A DNA stretch of 64,000 nucleotides from an uncultured Pedobacter sp. (GCF_946480185.1 NZ_CAMLIG010000002.1:272742-336741), one strand, 5' to 3'. Counted from the stretch's first letter, positions 9,283-19,835 are shown. Numbers and translations: made by a program. The notes: a model not told the origin generated them from the sequence alone.

Positions 9283-10356
9283 TTATTTATCGGAACTATC
9301 TAAACTCGCTCGCAATTTTGGTAAAGCTTGCGGATACTTTTCCTGAATAAAAACAATGAGGTTTTCTCTTATGTAACAGCGCAAATCAAAAGCATCTGAC
9401 GAGTTTCTAGCGCTCATCAAAGCTCTAATTTCTATCACATTATCTTTTGCGTCCGTAAGTTGTAACGCTTGCAGCTTTTTATCCCATAAAGGGTTAAGAG
9501 ATAATAATCTGCTAAATTCAGCTCGCAATTTATCTAAGGGCAAGCTATAATCTGCATAAATAAAAACCGTTCCCAATATTTCGGCGGTAACGCGGGTCCA
9601 ATTTTGAAAAGGCTTTTCTATAAAATAATTAATGGGCAAAATCAAACGGCGTTGATCCCAAATATGCAATACCACATAAGTTAATGTAATTTCTTCAACG
9701 CGTCCCCATTCTCCCTCAACCACTAAAACATCATCTATTCTTATGGGCTGTGTAAATGCAATTTGAAAACCTGCCAATAAATTGGAGAGAGATTTCTGTG
9801 CCGCAAAACCAATAATAATGCCGCTCACTCCTACTCCGGTAAGTAAACCGGCACCAATTCTGCGCATTCCATCAAAACTAAATAAAATCGCCGCCAGGGT
9901 TAAAATAATGATTAAACCAACGGAAACCTTACGCAAAAACTGGAGTTGCGTTCTAATCTTCCGCTCTCTTAAATTATCCTCTTTTTTTAAATCATAAGTG
10001 GAAAAAACAAAGTCTTGAAAAACATTGATCATGCTTACCAAAATGTATGCAAAGGATACAATTAACGCGATTTCGATAAATTTACCATAAACCGTTAACA
10101 GAAGTGGGCCCAAAAAAATTACAGATTTGGTTATGCTCAAAAACACCAATGGCAAAAAAATATTCATCGGTTTGCCCAACCTTATTACAATTGATTTTGC
10201 AAAAGAAAAATTGCTCTGACTATTATAATATCGGGTTAACCGAAGCAATAAAAACTTGAGAATAAAGCCTGCAATAATTGCCGTTAAAATAATGATGATA
10301 TCAAATAGCCAATTCGGGATACCCCAGTAGTCGCTCTCAGAAATAAGTTTTAACAT
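9283..10356 (-). CDS. MscS-family mechanosensitive ion channel
   Basis: 357 aa from the Met at 10356; a Met at 10446 would add 30 residues with a Cys/Trp-rich unlikely leader. Several N-terminal membrane helices precede the pore-lining segment GVGVSGIIIGFAAQKSLSNLLAG and the MscS beta domain (RIDDVLVVEGEWGRVEEITL, then LPINYFIEKPFQNWTR). The protein opens under membrane tension and releases osmolytes on hypo-osmotic shock. It is divergent from the trehalose synthesis gene, a suggestive osmotic-stress pairing, though shared regulation is inference. Confidence 0.9.
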   Translation of the reverse strand: MLKLISESDYWGIPNWLFDIIIILTAIIAGFILKFLLLRLTRYYNSQSNFSFAKSIVIRLGKPMNIFLPLVFLSITKSVIFLGPLLLTVYGKFIEIALIVSFAYILVSMINVFQDFVFSTYDLKKEDNLRERKIRTQLQFLRKVSVGLIIILTLAAILFSFDGMRRIGAGLLTGVGVSGIIIGFAAQKSLSNLLAGFQIAFTQPIRIDDVLVVEGEWGRVEEITLTYVVLHIWDQRRLILPINYFIEKPFQNWTRVTAEILGTVFIYADYSLPLDKLRAEFSRLLSLNPLWDKKLQALQLTDAKDNVIEIRALMSARNSSDAFDLRCYIRENLIVFIQEKYPQALPKLRASLDSSDK

Positions 10357-10527
10357 ATTAATCCTGTAAAGTATAGACTTATCATTTACACAAAAAACAA
10401 GCCAAGCAAAGATTATTTTTACGTTTAAAAAGCCCGTTTCTTGCAATTATATCAGCTATTTTAATGTTTTTATGCTTTTTGGTTAAATTATTGATATAAT
10501 TTAAACCAGCATTCATTTACTAAAATC

Positions 10528-12696
10528 ATGGGGAAAACAATTATTATTTCGAATAGGTTACCGGTTAAAATCACAAAAGAAAACAACAACTATCAATTAA
10601 AAGTAAGCGAAGGTGGTTTGGCAACTGGACTGGGCTCGGTGTATAAAGAAGGCAATAATATTTGGACTGGATGGTGTGGATTGGATATTCCAAAAGCTGA
10701 TGAAAACAACATTAAAAATAAATTAAGCAAAGAAAACCTTGCTCCGGTTTTTCTAACCGAAGAAGAGATTCATTTATATTATGAAGGTTTTTCTAACGAA
10801 ACACTTTGGCCTATTTTTCATTACATGTCCACCTATGCACAATATGAGCAAAGCTATTGGAATAGCTATAAAAATGTAAATAAAAAATTTAGAGATGCTG
10901 TTCTGGCTATCGCCCAACCCGATGACGTCATCTGGATCCACGATTATCAATTGCTTTTATTGCCAGCTTTGCTGAGGGAACAGCTTCCCGATGCTACTAT
11001 TGGCTTTTTTCAGCATATTCCTTTCCCTTCTTATGAATTATTCAGGTTAATTCCGTGGAGAGCAGAACTTTTAGAGGGAATGCTTGGCGCAGATTTAATA
11101 GGTTTCCATACTTATGATGATGTAAGGCACTTTACCAGCTCCGCTACTCGGGTACTGCCGGTGCAAACCAGTGCCAATGTAATTCATAAAGAAGACAGAA
11201 ACATTACGATAGATGCTTTCCCAATGGGGATTGATGCAGAAAAATTCAGCCTCTTGCCCACAACACCAGAAGTTGAAGAGATTAAAAAACAGTACGATGA
11301 AATTTTAGGTAACACTAAGCTTATTTTATCCATTGACCGCTTGGATTATAGCAAAGGCATTCTACAAAGGCTAATGGCATTCGAGAAGATTTTGACCGAA
11401 AACACCAAATACATAGAACAAATTTGTCTGCACATGATTGTGGTTCCCTCTCGTGATACCATCCCACAATACATTGAATTACGCGATAACATTGATAAAA
11501 TGGTGGGTAATATCAACGCAAGGTTCCGCACTTCCAGCTGGAATCCTATTCAATATTTTTACCGGTCTTTCCCTATTGAGGAACTTTCGGCACTTTATAA
11601 CAAATCACACATTTGCTTGGTAACCCCTATGCGTGACGGGATGAATTTGGTGAGTAAGGAATACGTTGCCAGCAGGACAGATAACACCGGCGTACTTATT
11701 TTAAGCGAAATGGCGGGCGCATCCAAAGAATTAATTGAAGCTTTAATTGTTAACCCCAATAATTTGGGAGAAATGAGCGACGCCATAATTCAGGGATTGG
11801 AAATGACAACAGCAGAACAGACCAGCAGAATGGAAAGCTTAAAGCAAACGGTAACAAAGTTTGACATTAAACATTGGGTAAAAATATTTATGGACCAGTT
11901 AGAAGAGGTAAAAGCAACAGAACATTCAAGAAGAGCCAGACACGTCAATAAAGAATTATTGATTGAGTTTGGTGCTACCATGAACGCCGCAAAAAAACGG
12001 GCACTATTTTTAGATTACGATGGAACATTGGTAGATTTTAAATCGAATATTGATGAAGCATCTCCGGACGCTGAACTTTACAAGCTTATCACTAAACTGA
12101 GCAACGATGACAGAAACAAAGTGATTATTATAAGTGGCAGAAAACACGAAACTTTAGACCAATGGTTTGCGCACATGCCAGCCGTGGATTTAATTGCCGA
12201 ACACGGCGCTTGGAAAAAAATAGATGGTGGAGCTTGGGAAGAAACACCTAATTTATCTGACAAGTGGAAGATGAATATCCGCCCCATGCTGGAGTCATAC
12301 TCGGACAGGACACCCGGTAGTTTTATCGAAGAAAAACGATATGCTTTAGCTTGGCATTACCGCAAAGTGGAGAAAGGCTTGGGAGAATTAAGGGCAAACG
12401 AATTGGTGAGCAATATGCGTTATCTTACCCGAGAAAAAGGTTTACAACTTTTGCCCGGAAACAAGGTTATAGAAGTTAAAAATGCAGAGATCAACAAGGG
12501 AAAAGCAACCTTGGATTATCTTCATAACAAAGAATTTGATTTTATTTTAGCCATGGGCGATGACCATACAGACGAGGATATTTTTGTAGCCATTAACGAT
12601 ATCGCTATTACCATTAAAGTAGGGAGTAGCATTTCTGAGGCTAATTATTACCTCAGAAATGTACAGGAAGTTAGAACTTTACTTAATAGTCTCTGA
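10528..12696 (+). CDS. otsAB: bifunctional trehalose-6-phosphate synthase/phosphatase
   Basis: 722 aa. Residues about 1-465 are a GT20 trehalose-6-phosphate synthase ([31 protein letters not shown] near 275, GMNLVSKEY). Residues about 490-722 are a HAD-type trehalose-phosphatase, with DYDGT near 495 and [10 protein letters not shown] near 677. The fusion makes trehalose from UDP-glucose and glucose-6-phosphate in one protein. Its 3' end overlaps the oppositely oriented GH15 gene by 18 bp. The mechanosensitive channel gene is divergent upstream, pointing to osmotic or desiccation stress. Confidence 0.95.
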   Translation: MGKTIIISNRLPVKITKENNNYQLKVSEGGLATGLGSVYKEGNNIWTGWCGLDIPKADENNIKNKLSKENLAPVFLTEEEIHLYYEGFSNETLWPIFHYMSTYAQYEQSYWNSYKNVNKKFRDAVLAIAQPDDVIWIHDYQLLLLPALLREQLPDATIGFFQHIPFPSYELFRLIPWRAELLEGMLGADLIGFHTYDDVRHFTSSATRVLPVQTSANVIHKEDRNITIDAFPMGIDAEKFSLLPTTPEVEEIKKQYDEILGNTKLILSIDRLDYSKGILQRLMAFEKILTENTKYIEQICLHMIVVPSRDTIPQYIELRDNIDKMVGNINARFRTSSWNPIQYFYRSFPIEELSALYNKSHICLVTPMRDGMNLVSKEYVASRTDNTGVLILSEMAGASKELIEALIVNPNNLGEMSDAIIQGLEMTTAEQTSRMESLKQTVTKFDIKHWVKIFMDQLEEVKATEHSRRARHVNKELLIEFGATMNAAKKRALFLDYDGTLVDFKSNIDEASPDAELYKLITKLSNDDRNKVIIISGRKHETLDQWFAHMPAVDLIAEHGAWKKIDGGAWEETPNLSDKWKMNIRPMLESYSDRTPGSFIEEKRYALAWHYRKVEKGLGELRANELVSNMRYLTREKGLQLLPGNKVIEVKNAEINKGKATLDYLHNKEFDFILAMGDDHTDEDIFVAINDIAITIKVGSSISEANYYLRNVQEVRTLLNSL

Positions 12697-14487
12697 GGAT
12701 AAATACAGAGGTTTATTTAATTTATTAGAAATTCTGTAGGCTGCATTCATTAATCCAACATGACTGTATGCCTGCGGAAAATTTCCCCACATACTGCCGT
12801 CTGTTTCGTCAATATCTTCACTAAACAACTTTAAATGGTTGGCATAAGGCATCAGTTTTTCGAACTCTCTTATCGCATCATCCACACGGCCTACGCAAGC
12901 TAAAGCTTCAACATACCAAAAGGCGCAGATTAAAAAAGTGCTCTCAGGCTTACCAAAATCATCAGAATGTAAATACCTGTAAAATAAACCGTTAGGTGTT
13001 TTAAGTTCTTTCTCCAAAGCTTCCAGATGGTCTCTTGCTTTTTGCGAGTTAGGATCAATATAATTCATCATAATTAACTGCAAAGTACTGGCATCTAAAT
13101 ACGGACTGCCAACTGCGTGGGTATAAACTTTCCTAACGGGATCATAACATGCCTCGATATGTGCGGCAGCTCTTTCCATCAAGTGCAGTGCTTTTTCCTC
13201 CAACTCTTTATGATCAATAGTTCTCGCAATTTTCAGCGCTGCACTACAGCCTGCCCATTGAAATAAATTGCTGTAACAATGCATATAAGCACTGTTTCTA
13301 AACTCCCAAATCCCCGCGTCTTTCTCATCAATGGTATGCTCAATTCTTTTAAGCGCAACTTCAACCAAGTGCGCAGAATCTTTACGTTCTGAAAACACAA
13401 AACGATGATCGGTATATAAAGGCAATAAAGAAATCAAAGCTTGCCCGTAAATATCATTTTGAATATGTTCATAAGCTTGATTTCCAATCCTAACCGGACC
13501 GTTACCCATATAACCTTCCAAATGATCTGCAATATGTTCCGTTAAATCTTTTTGGCGAGAAATACTGTATAAAGGCTGATAACGCAATCCTTCCTCAAAG
13601 GAGATATCAGTGATATAATCGAAATATCTTTCGGTTTCTTCAAAATGGCCAATATGGTGCAATGCCGTAATTACATAATAAGTATCTCGTAACCAGCAAT
13701 ATCGGTAGTCCCAATTTCTTCCGCTTCCCGGAAACTCGGGTAAACTTGTTGTGCTTGCCGCGATGATTGCTCCGGTATCTTCGTACTGATGGATTTTTAA
13801 AGCCAAAGCAGATCGGATAACATATTCTTGGTTAAAATCACCGATGGAAGATCGTTTAATCCAAGTTCGCCAATAAGCATTGGTTTCTTGCAAAAATCGC
13901 TCAGCAGTAACTTCTGCACCAGCTTCAAGCGGTTCACCGTAAGTTAAAATAGCGTATTTAGTTTCTTTTAAAATAAAATACTGGTCTTCTACAATATATG
14001 AAATGGTGGCATTTGTAGTTAACCTCAAACTTTCGCCACAGCCATCAAAATTAACGTGGTTACTTCCCCTAACAGTTTTTAATTCTGTTAATCCGTAATT
14101 ATAAACAGGTTTACATACAATTTTTATATGTGGATTTCCTTCTAATGGTTCTATTTTCCTGACCAGCATTAAGGGTTTAAAATACCTATCGTATTGTTGA
14201 AAACGCGGTGCAAAATCGGTAACTCTATATTTTCCGGTTTCTGTGGTAATTTCTGTACAGAGAATATTTGTGTTTTCTTGATAATACTGTTTGGAGGTAA
14301 ACTCGCCAGAAGGCTTAATGGAAAACTCGCCACCTTTTTTATCATCCAACAATGATCCAAAAACAAAAGAGCTGTCAAACCGTGGCCAACAAAGCCATTT
14401 TACATCGGTATTTTTATGTATGTGTGCTAAAAAAGAGCAATTGCCTATTAATCCGGTCTCATAAATATGTCGTCCCATAAATGTCAT
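12679..14487 (-). CDS. glycoside hydrolase family 15 protein (glucoamylase/trehalase-like)
   Basis: 602 aa with the GH15 layout: an N-terminal beta-sandwich (MGRHIYETGLIGNCSFLAHI) and an (alpha/alpha)6 barrel with the family segment RNWDYRYCWLRDTYYV near residue 255. GH15 members of this length hydrolyse alpha-glucosides, and some are trehalases. Tail-to-tail position with otsAB (18-bp overlap of coding ends) makes a trehalose-related role likely, but the substrate is inferred. The start could be Met 1 or Met 4 (14478); the latter gives the usual MGRHIYE N-terminus. Confidence 0.88.
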   Translation of the reverse strand: MTFMGRHIYETGLIGNCSFLAHIHKNTDVKWLCWPRFDSSFVFGSLLDDKKGGEFSIKPSGEFTSKQYYQENTNILCTEITTETGKYRVTDFAPRFQQYDRYFKPLMLVRKIEPLEGNPHIKIVCKPVYNYGLTELKTVRGSNHVNFDGCGESLRLTTNATISYIVEDQYFILKETKYAILTYGEPLEAGAEVTAERFLQETNAYWRTWIKRSSIGDFNQEYVIRSALALKIHQYEDTGAIIAASTTSLPEFPGSGRNWDYRYCWLRDTYYVITALHHIGHFEETERYFDYITDISFEEGLRYQPLYSISRQKDLTEHIADHLEGYMGNGPVRIGNQAYEHIQNDIYGQALISLLPLYTDHRFVFSERKDSAHLVEVALKRIEHTIDEKDAGIWEFRNSAYMHCYSNLFQWAGCSAALKIARTIDHKELEEKALHLMERAAAHIEACYDPVRKVYTHAVGSPYLDASTLQLIMMNYIDPNSQKARDHLEALEKELKTPNGLFYRYLHSDDFGKPESTFLICAFWYVEALACVGRVDDAIREFEKLMPYANHLKLFSEDIDETDGSMWGNFPQAYSHVGLMNAAYRISNKLNKPLYLSSETIK

Positions 14488-14596
14488 TTAATTTTGGTTT
14501 AACCTTACAAGCTTTGTACCTAAGCTATTAAAAAAACAAAATTATTTTGCTTAAAGGATAAAAAAGGGGCTTATTTGACAATATTTTAGAAAGGCC

Positions 14597-16735
14597 TTAT
14601 TCTTTTCTCCGTTGTGCCCGCCGCTCTTTACGAAGCTCTTTCGGTGTTTTTTGTGTGCTATCCTTAGCATTTGGATTAGGTTCAAAAACCCGTTTCAAAA
14701 AAGGTTCTTTTTTCTCAACAGAATCTTTGCTCGACTGCTTTTTAAAAATATTGAGGTTAAAAAATCCGTTATCGTCTTCTTCTGCCAAACTATCCGGCAC
14801 AAAATCGCTAGGCGCAATTTGCTTACGTAAACCCTCCCGCAACCGAACTCCATAAAATCCGTAACCGCTGCTGTCTCTCGGAATGTATCCGTTTATCGCC
14901 ATTAATTTCCCCAATGAGTTAAAATAACCGCTTAAATACGGTTTCAATGAACCATCTGACTGCCATTTATATAATGAAGCTTTAGGTTTGGGCACAATGC
15001 TTGCCAAATAGATAGACTCGCCTACCGATAGTTCTGAAGGCGATTTACCGAAATAGTAGTGTGCGGCTTCGCCAATTCCGTAAACGTTATTTCCCCATTC
15101 TATAATGTTTAAATAAACCTCGTACATTCTTGATTTACTGATTAGATGCTCATTTTCTATCAGCCAAACAATCAATATTTCTTCAAATTTGCGACCTAAA
15201 TTCTTTTTCCGGTTTAAGAAAACATTTTTCACTAATTGCATTGAAATAGTGCTGGCTCCTCTTTTAAAAGATTTTGCTTTAAAGTTTGTAGCAATTGATT
15301 TTCTAATGGCTTCTTCCTCAAATCCTTTATGAGTATAAAAAGACGGATCTTCTGAACTGATCAACGCATTTTTCATGTTTGGAGAAATAGACTGCAAAGG
15401 CGTATAATTTGGATTACCTGGACCTACTATTATATCTCGCACCGGCTTTCCTTTTTCATACGGAGTGTAAACAAATGGTGAATTTATTTTTTGAAAATCA
15501 ACCTTTCCAAAGCGTAGGATTTTAAAATCATCACTACTGTTTAAATCCGAATTAAAAACTACATCATCCGGCTTGGCCGAATCCAAATAAAAATTAAGCG
15601 CATAATTCAATTTTCCCTGAACTTTTATTCCTTCTAAAGATTCAAATAAACCAACCGGGAAAGCATCAAAAACATCCTGCGCAACTTGTTCATAAGCGTT
15701 TAGCTTAAGCTGATATATTTTTTTATTGCCAAATGTTAATTTAACAAAAGGATTAACCTGCGCTTTTCCTAAAGTAATTACCGAACTACTGTCTAAAGCA
15801 ACGTAATTTGAACCTATCAGCATTTTGGCATCAATGGCTCCAGATTTCACAATCACATCATTAGGGGCAATTTTTGGATTATTGATTACTAAGTTTCTAA
15901 CATACCACGAACCATCAATCTGAAATTCGTCACCTACCATTTTGGCGCTTCTCATAGTTGTTCTAACGGTATCAAAACTTACTTTCAAATTGTATTTCTT
16001 ATCTAAATACGGGAATTTAACTTGTTGGTTATCTGCAAAAAGTTTTAAATCCAATTGCTGTCGCGATGGATTTGCAACGCCCGTTACATGCCATACCGCT
16101 TGGTTAGCATTTAGTTTGATTGTTGAATTTACCTGGCCGTTTACAATGGTTGCACTTTCTGTTTTTAAGCTAAAATGAGTGGTATCCTGATCAAAGGTGA
16201 CTATAAAATTTTTAACGTCCATGTCTTCCGGGATTTTATCCAAAGCCTTTTTGATCAATTTATTGGCAAGGTCAGACAAATCTGTTTTAGTTTCTGTTTT
16301 AACAGAATCCTGGTCATTTTTCTTAAATAAAAAATCGTAATTACTTAAACTATCGTTCCTTACAAGTGAAATAAGCGCATCATGAATGTCAAGTTCCGAA
16401 ATTTTAACGCTACCAAATAGCAAAGGAAAAAGCTTCACTCCTACTTTTAAATCAGCAATGTTTGCCAAACTATCTCTGTTTTCAGGAATTACAGTAATAT
16501 TTTTAAAGTGAACAGTGGTTAACCCATCAAATCCGTAAGCACCTATATTAACATTTAAATCGTATTTGCTTTTAGCCTTATCAATCCCTTTTGCAACCGC
16601 TGCCTTTAAAAGTGCATCTCTTTTGCTGTAAATCACTGTCACTCCAATAACCAATAGCGCTACAATAGCGCAAATACTAATTAAAATGGCTTTTTTATAT
16701 TTGTGTAAAAAGTTTTTTTGGTTGGGGTTGTCCAT
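14597..16735 (-). CDS. GT51 peptidoglycan transglycosylase with AsmA-like N-terminal region
   Basis: 712 aa. A membrane anchor lies at about 14-36. Residues about 40-430 are beta-rich and resemble AsmA-type envelope proteins (VNIGAYGFDGLTTVHFKNI, ISELDIHDALISLVR). Residues about 445-640 form a GT51 domain: SSEDPSFYTHKGFEEEAIR carries the catalytic Glu, followed by GASTISMQLVKN and YLNIIEWGNNVYGIGEAA. No penicillin-binding transpeptidase domain follows. It polymerises lipid II glycan strands at the inner membrane. The C-terminus is Lys/Arg-rich and low complexity. Divergent from mrp. Confidence 0.85.
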   Translation of the reverse strand: MDNPNQKNFLHKYKKAILISICAIVALLVIGVTVIYSKRDALLKAAVAKGIDKAKSKYDLNVNIGAYGFDGLTTVHFKNITVIPENRDSLANIADLKVGVKLFPLLFGSVKISELDIHDALISLVRNDSLSNYDFLFKKNDQDSVKTETKTDLSDLANKLIKKALDKIPEDMDVKNFIVTFDQDTTHFSLKTESATIVNGQVNSTIKLNANQAVWHVTGVANPSRQQLDLKLFADNQQVKFPYLDKKYNLKVSFDTVRTTMRSAKMVGDEFQIDGSWYVRNLVINNPKIAPNDVIVKSGAIDAKMLIGSNYVALDSSSVITLGKAQVNPFVKLTFGNKKIYQLKLNAYEQVAQDVFDAFPVGLFESLEGIKVQGKLNYALNFYLDSAKPDDVVFNSDLNSSDDFKILRFGKVDFQKINSPFVYTPYEKGKPVRDIIVGPGNPNYTPLQSISPNMKNALISSEDPSFYTHKGFEEEAIRKSIATNFKAKSFKRGASTISMQLVKNVFLNRKKNLGRKFEEILIVWLIENEHLISKSRMYEVYLNIIEWGNNVYGIGEAAHYYFGKSPSELSVGESIYLASIVPKPKASLYKWQSDGSLKPYLSGYFNSLGKLMAINGYIPRDSSGYGFYGVRLREGLRKQIAPSDFVPDSLAEEDDNGFFNLNIFKKQSSKDSVEKKEPFLKRVFEPNPNAKDSTQKTPKELRKERRAQRRKE

Positions 16736-16860
16736 ACAATCAGCTGTTGCGTAAAATCTTGCTCAAAGATATTTTTTTATTTCTCGGTTTTGTGTCAAAA
16801 ACAACGCCGAATCCTGTATATCATTGTAAGTTTTGTAAATTCGGGCATAAATTAATTAAA

Positions 16861-17940
16861 ATGTCGTTTACGAAAGAAAATATATTAGACGCCTTAAAAA
16901 ATGTAGAGGATCCGGATTTTAAGAAAGATTTGGTGACACTAAAGATGATTGAGGATTTAATTGTTGATGGCAATAAAGTGAGTTTTACTGTGGTACTTAC
17001 TACACCGGCTTGCCCGATGAAAGAAATGCTAGAGAATGCTTGCAGAAATGCTGTTAAACATTTTGTCAGTAAGGATGCTGAAATCAGCATAAAAATGACC
17101 AGCAGAGTTACTTCTCCTCAGCAACAATTAACAGGAGATATCAAAAATATTATTGTTGTAGCGTCCGGAAAAGGTGGCGTTGGAAAATCAACCGTGGCTG
17201 CAAATTTAGCTTTAGCACTAAAATTAAACGGCGCAAAAGTAGGTTTAATTGATGCCGATATTTACGGACCATCTGTACCTATTATGTTCGGCCTGCAAGG
17301 CGCAAAACCAAAAGCATCAGAAGTTAATGGCAAAACCAGAATTGAGCCCATTGAACAATATGGCATCAAACTACTTTCCTTAGGTTTTTTTACGGACCCA
17401 AACCAACCTGTGCCTTGGCGAGGACCAATGGCTTCCACAGCAGTAAAACAACTTTTCAACGACGCAGATTGGGGCGAACTTGATTATTTAGTGGTGGATT
17501 TGCCTCCAGGGACAGGTGATATCCATATTACTGTGGCCCAAAGTTTCCCAATCTCCGGCGCTGTGATTGTTACCACACCACAACAGGTTGCATTGGCTGA
17601 TGCCAAAAAAGGTATTGGTATGTTTAGGATGGATGCCATTAACATCCCAATTTTAGGCGTGGTTGAAAACATGTCGTACTTTACCCCTGCCGAATTGCCC
17701 GAAAACAAATATTATATTTTTGGTAAAAATGGCGGTAAAGAACTGGCCGAGCTATACAATACTCCATTTTTAGGCGAATTGCCTTTGGTACAAAGTGTAA
17801 GCGAAGCCGGCGACAGTGGTTCGCCAGTGGTTTTACAAGCAGATAATGTGATGTCTGTTGCATTTATTGAGTTAGCGCAAAAAGTGGCGCAACAAATTGC
17901 CATTAGAAATAACGAGGCGAAAATAAAAAGCACCGTTTAG
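16861..17940 (+). CDS. mrp: Mrp/NBP35-type iron-sulfur carrier ATPase
   Basis: 359 aa from ATG 16861 (MSFTKENILDAL); the frame is open 114 bp further upstream but those residues do not look native. Residues 1-85 are a DUF59/MIP18-type domain with a CPM motif. The rest is a deviant Walker A P-loop ATPase (GKGGVGKST near 102-110) with VVDLPPGTGD. Mrp/ApbC proteins carry [4Fe-4S] clusters to apoproteins. The NifU-domain gene follows 40 bp downstream, forming a small Fe-S assembly operon. Confidence 0.93.
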   Translation: MSFTKENILDALKNVEDPDFKKDLVTLKMIEDLIVDGNKVSFTVVLTTPACPMKEMLENACRNAVKHFVSKDAEISIKMTSRVTSPQQQLTGDIKNIIVVASGKGGVGKSTVAANLALALKLNGAKVGLIDADIYGPSVPIMFGLQGAKPKASEVNGKTRIEPIEQYGIKLLSLGFFTDPNQPVPWRGPMASTAVKQLFNDADWGELDYLVVDLPPGTGDIHITVAQSFPISGAVIVTTPQQVALADAKKGIGMFRMDAINIPILGVVENMSYFTPAELPENKYYIFGKNGGKELAELYNTPFLGELPLVQSVSEAGDSGSPVVLQADNVMSVAFIELAQKVAQQIAIRNNEAKIKSTV

Positions 17941-17980
17941 ATAAGACGAATAAATTCTGTATTTTTATATAAATTAAAAG

Positions 17981-18271
17981 ATGATGAGTGATCACGAAAT
18001 TTTATTAGCAAAGGTAGAAGCGGCCTTAGACACTATTAGACCGTATCTAATTGCTGATGCTGGGAATGTATCAATTTTAGAAATAACAGAAGATAAGGTT
18101 TTGAAGATTAAACTTTTAGGCTCTTGTGAATCATGCCCTATGAGTATTATGACATTAAAAGCAGGAATAGAGCAAGCGGTAAAAAAAGCTGTCCCAGAGA
18201 TTACAGCAGTTGAAGCCATCAATATTACACCTATTGATTCGCCAAATGCTGTGATGCCCAATAGCAACTAA
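17981..18271 (+). CDS. NifU C-terminal-domain Fe-S scaffold protein
   Basis: 96 aa, a stand-alone NifU-like domain. The cluster-binding Cys-x-x-Cys is at residues 49 and 52 (GSCESCP), and RPYLIADAGN near 20-29 is the usual start of the domain. It binds or transfers Fe-S clusters and probably works with the Mrp ATPase encoded 40 bp upstream. A strong terminator follows. Confidence 0.92.
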   Translation: MMSDHEILLAKVEAALDTIRPYLIADAGNVSILEITEDKVLKIKLLGSCESCPMSIMTLKAGIEQAVKKAVPEITAVEAINITPIDSPNAVMPNSN

Positions 18272-18293
18272 CATTCGCTAATTAAAACATTTC

Positions 18294-18328
18294 AAGAGCC
18301 TTTCCGTTAAAAGATAAGGCTCTTTTGT
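18294..18328 (+). terminator. rho-independent terminator
   Basis: 9-bp stem AAGAGCCTT/AAGGCTCTT (18294-18302 with 18316-18324), then TTGTTT. It ends the mrp-nifU unit. Confidence 0.8.
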
Positions 18329-18387
18329 TTAACAAAAATTAACAAGATTTAAGCACTGCGGTACTTTTTTTGATATAAATTAGCAAC

Positions 18388-19017
18388 TTGAAAAATCTAA
18401 TTATCCTTATATTACTCGCTGTCGGTATGCAGGCATTTGCCCAGCAGGAGAAACCGTTGGTGCAATTTTCTGGGATAATTTATGATAGGGACAGCAATTC
18501 TGTGGTTCCTTATGTGACTATCAAAAACTTATCTGAAGACGGGAAAACCTATTCTGCCAACTATAAAGGCTATTTCTCTTTTGTTGTACACGAAGGTGAC
18601 AGTGTGTTATTCAGTTCTGTGGGTTACAAAAAATTAAAGCTCAACATTCCAACAAATTTACCGGAAAAGAAATTTACCGCTTTAGTTAAAATTCAGTCTG
18701 ATAATATTGAGTTGCCTATGGTTACCATATTTCCATGGGCGAGTATTGACGAATTTAAAAAGGATTTTTTAACCTTAAAATTTGCGGATGACGATTTAGC
18801 AATAGCGATGAAAAATTTATCGAAGAAAAGTTTAAAAGACTTATCTGCATCTTTACCCAGAGATGGAGGCGAATATAACCTCAGCAATTTTCAAAACAAC
18901 CACAACAACCTTGTAAATAGCCACATGGTGCAAACCAATCCATTGTTAAATCCGTTGGCTTGGGGCGCATTAATCAAACAAATTAGCGATGGTAATAAGG
19001 CAAGAAATAAAGATTAA
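18388..19017 (+). CDS. exported protein with carboxypeptidase-regulatory-like domain
   Basis: 209 aa from a TTG start at 18388, chosen because the product begins with a clean signal peptide (MKNLIILILLAVGMQAFAQ). Residues about 25-110 look like the carboxypeptidase D regulatory-like beta sandwich common in Bacteroidetes envelope proteins (FSGIIYDRDSNSVVPYVTI, FSSVGYKK). The remaining Asn/Leu-rich part is unknown. Without a TonB receptor barrel it may be a small periplasmic or outer-membrane accessory protein. Monocistronic. Confidence 0.75.
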   Translation: MKNLIILILLAVGMQAFAQQEKPLVQFSGIIYDRDSNSVVPYVTIKNLSEDGKTYSANYKGYFSFVVHEGDSVLFSSVGYKKLKLNIPTNLPEKKFTALVKIQSDNIELPMVTIFPWASIDEFKKDFLTLKFADDDLAIAMKNLSKKSLKDLSASLPRDGGEYNLSNFQNNHNNLVNSHMVQTNPLLNPLAWGALIKQISDGNKARNKD

Positions 19018-19031
19018 AAGCCTCAAACCAA

Positions 19032-19050
19032 CCCTCTCCGAAGGAGAGGG
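19032..19050. terminator. hairpin with GC-rich 8-bp stem
   Basis: CCCTCTCC pairs with GGAGAGGG around a 3-nt loop. The rest of the 138-bp gap holds two copies of a TAATGACTAATGAACTA stretch (19066 and 19138). The hairpin may terminate the upstream gene; no T run follows on the + strand. Confidence 0.45.
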
Positions 19051-19155
19051 AGCTACCTACAACTATGTAATGACTAATGAACTAAATTACAATGAGGAAA
19101 GTTCTAACAAACTAAAACCTAACCACCTAACAAACCTAATGACTAATGAACTAGA

Positions 19156-19725
19156 CTACCTCTTTTTCTTTTGCAAAGGGAATTTCATCTTATAATCCAC
19201 TTTTACAGCACCTCTGGAAATTGCATCTAACTTGCTTTTTATCATAGTTTTCCGTAACGGATTAATTCTATCTGTAAACAGTTTTCCTTGGATATGGTCA
19301 TACTCATGTTGAATCACGCGGGCAGCTAAACCTGTGAAAGAAGCTTCGTGTACATTAAAATTTTCATCCTGATAAGTGATTTTTAAATCCTTATGTCTGC
19401 TTACATTTTCCCTAATATCAGGAATACTCAGGCATCCTTCATTAAAATCCCATTTTTCGCCAGTTTCTTCCTTAATAACGGGGTTGATAAAAACTTTTTT
19501 GAAATCTTTTAATTCTTCTTCATCCTCAGCAAACGGAGAAGCATCAACCACAAATAATCTGATAGGCAAACCCACCTGTGGTGCAGCCAACCCAACGCCA
19601 CTTGCAGCATACATTGTTTCAAACATATTATCAATCAATACCTTAAGTTCTGGGTAATTTTGATCAATATTGTCCGCAACTTTCTTTAAAACCGGATCTC
19701 CGTATGCTACTATTGGTAATTTCAT
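19156..19725 (-). CDS. def: peptide deformylase
   Basis: 189-aa metalloenzyme that removes the formyl group from nascent N-terminal methionine. All three signatures are present: GVGLAAPQVG near 43-52, EGCLSIP near 96 (metal-binding Cys), and QHEYDHIQGKLF near 143 (HExxH metal and catalytic residues). Length is standard for the type I enzyme. The C-terminus is Lys/Arg-rich. No operon partner is visible; divergent from the sorting-domain protein gene. Confidence 0.96.
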   Translation of the reverse strand: MKLPIVAYGDPVLKKVADNIDQNYPELKVLIDNMFETMYAASGVGLAAPQVGLPIRLFVVDASPFAEDEEELKDFKKVFINPVIKEETGEKWDFNEGCLSIPDIRENVSRHKDLKITYQDENFNVHEASFTGLAARVIQHEYDHIQGKLFTDRINPLRKTMIKSKLDAISRGAVKVDYKMKFPLQKKKR

Positions 19726-19835
19726 CGTACAAAAATAAAAAAATATGTATCTATTCCGCTAAATATTAGTATAACCGTTGAAAAGTATATGGTCTCAAAA
19801 AATAATTTACTTAACTTTAATAAATTTTTGAATTA

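Noticed and set aside
16747..16860. N-terminal extension of mrp
   Set aside because: The 38 extra residues are Phe/Lys-rich, unlike the family, and ATG 16861 gives the standard N-terminus.
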